Source: Clostridiales bacterium
GTDB lineage: Bacteria; Bacillota; Clostridia; Christensenellales; CAG-138
Direction of reading: 5' to 3'
Assembly (NCBI GenBank): GCA_003486785.1
Contig: DNFZ01000033.1
Span: 1 to 6,589 of the forward strand
DNA: 6,589 nucleotides
The notes under the pieces: generated by a model
Told to the model about the DNA's origin: nothing
Databases searched by the model: none
Seen by the model: the letters and a program-made list of their open reading frames with translations, nothing else
Program-made: the position numbers and the translations under genes
In this document: positions 5,640 to 6,589 of the stretch, piece by piece
Layout: the number at the start of each line of letters is the position of its first letter
How positions within the stretch are numbered: position 1 is the stretch's first letter

Positions 5640-6589
5640 TTACGCCTCCCACTGACGAATGAGTTCTTCGGCAATCTGCACGGCGTTGGTCGCCGCGCCT
5701 TTGCGGATATTGTCCGCAACGCACCAGAAATTGATTCCGTTTTCAACGGAGAAATCGCGGCGGAGGCGACCCACGTAGACGGGATCGGTGTCCGCGGCGT
5801 AGAGCGGCATTGGGTAGATGCCCTTGGCCGGATCATCCTGCACGACGAGACCTTCCGTCGCCTCCCAGAGCGCGCGGATATCCGCCACTTCGAAGGAGGT
5901 TTCGAGCTCGACATTGATGCTCTCGCTGTGTCCATGGAACACAGGCACGCGAACGGTGGTCGCGGTGACGCGAAGATTCGGCAAATCTAGAATCTTTCTG
6001 GACTCGTCGATCATCTTCTGCTCCTCTTTGGTGTAGCCGGTCTCGAGGAACACGTCGATCTGCGGCAGGATGTTGCCCGCGATGGGGTGCGCGAACTTCT
6101 GTGGCGCCTCGCCCTTAAGCCCGTTCTCCAGATCGCTGTAGCCGCCCATGCCCGCGCCGGAGACCGCCTGATAGGTCGAGTAGACGACGCGCTTGATGCC
6201 GTATTTGACGGCGAGGGGCTTGAGCGCCACCATCGCCTGTATGGTCGAGCAGTTGGGGTTTGCGATGATGCCTTTTTTCTTGTATTGCGGAATCGCGTGG
6301 GCGTTGACTTCCGGCACGACGAGCGGGACATCGGGGTCCATGCGCCAGGTGCTGGAGTTGTCGATGACCACCGCGCCGGATGCCGCGACGATCGGGGCAA
6401 AGACCTTGGAGGTGCCGCCGCCGGCGGAGAAAAGCGCGATGTCAATACCAAGACCTTTAAACGCATCCTCGGTCAGCTCGCGGACGGTGTGTTTTTTGCC
6501 CATGAACTCGACGGTAGTGCCCGCACTGCGTGCAGAGGCAAAGAGGAAGTACTCCGACGCCGGAAGCTTACGCTCTTCCAGTACGCGGA
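5640..6589 (-). CDS. asd: aspartate-semialdehyde dehydrogenase (5' end cut by the window edge)
   Basis: Asd reduces aspartyl phosphate to aspartate semialdehyde with NADPH, the branch point for lysine/diaminopimelate, threonine and methionine. The gene is cut by the right edge: the 86 bases upstream of the first ATG (6501-6503) continue the frame as RVLEERKLPASEYFLFASAR and onward, which is normal Asd N-terminal sequence, so that ATG is internal. About 315 residues are visible; roughly 20 N-terminal residues with the GATGxVG dinucleotide loop lie outside. Counting from the internal Met, catalytic Cys85 is in NPNCSTIQ, Gln112 in YQAVSGAGMGG, and Arg185 and His192 in RVPVFHGHSES. VIDNSSTWRMDPDVPLVVPE is also diagnostic. 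It is the first visible gene of the operon and lies 6 bases before dapA. Its promoter and any lysine riboswitch would be beyond the window. Confidence 0.97.
   Translation of the reverse strand, partial: RVLEERKLPASEYFLFASARSAGTTVEFMGKKHTVRELTEDAFKGLGIDIALFSAGGGTSKVFAPIVAASGAVVIDNSSTWRMDPDVPLVVPEVNAHAIPQYKKKGIIANPNCSTIQAMVALKPLAVKYGIKRVVYSTYQAVSGAGMGGYSDLENGLKGEAPQKFAHPIAGNILPQIDVFLETGYTKEEQKMIDESRKILDLPNLRVTATTVRVPVFHGHSESINVELETSFEVADIRALWEATEGLVVQDDPAKGIYPMPLYAADTDPVYVGRLRRDFSVENGINFWCVADNIRKGAATNAVQIAEELIRQWEA
5645..5650 (-). promoter_or_regulatory. ribosome binding site of dapA within the asd 3' end
   Basis: GGGAGG on the - strand lies 11 bases before the dapA ATG (5631-5633). It is formed by the last sense codons of asd (Trp-Glu-Ala), just before the asd TAA at 5640-5642. 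The overlap supports translational coupling of the two genes. Confidence 0.75.

Noticed and set aside
5640..6503. asd starting at ATG 6503
   Set aside because: The same frame stays open to the window edge and encodes recognisable Asd sequence upstream of this Met, so it is internal.

Overview
This is an ordinary chromosomal housekeeping region from what looks like a Firmicute, most likely a clostridial-type anaerobe of moderate-to-high GC. The main clue is the run of a PDZ/radical-SAM/DUF512 protein gene, der and plsY, a neighbourhood typical of Clostridia. A diaminopimelate/lysine cluster of the Gram-positive type sits next to it. The assignment rests on gene order and protein family only; no 16S or other marker is present. 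I see no tRNA, rRNA, CRISPR array, insertion sequence or phage gene.

The window holds two gene groups that converge. On the + strand (1-3423) are a PDZ/radical-SAM/DUF512 protein (23-1336), the double GTPase Der for 50S ribosome assembly (1404-2729), and the membrane glycerol-3-phosphate acyltransferase PlsY (2794-3423, GTG start). They are spaced by 64-67 bases, which contain small hairpins and good Shine-Dalgarno sequences. On the - strand, read from the right edge, are asd (cut by the window end at its 5' side), dapA, and a dapB whose product carries an extra C-terminal tandem ACT module. These are tightly packed (6 and 25 bases apart) and look like one operon. The groups meet in an 82-base gap holding a perfect 36-base palindrome, a strong bidirectional terminator.

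The - strand genes encode three consecutive steps from aspartyl phosphate towards diaminopimelate and lysine: Asd makes aspartate semialdehyde, DapA condenses it with pyruvate, and DapB reduces the product. The most interesting feature is the DapB fusion. About 158 residues resembling the regulatory (ACT-ACT) tail of aspartate kinase follow a complete DapB domain with no kinase catalytic domain. This suggests an allosteric control point placed on DapB, or a structural or regulatory partner for a separately encoded aspartate kinase. Everything else looks like well-conserved core metabolism.
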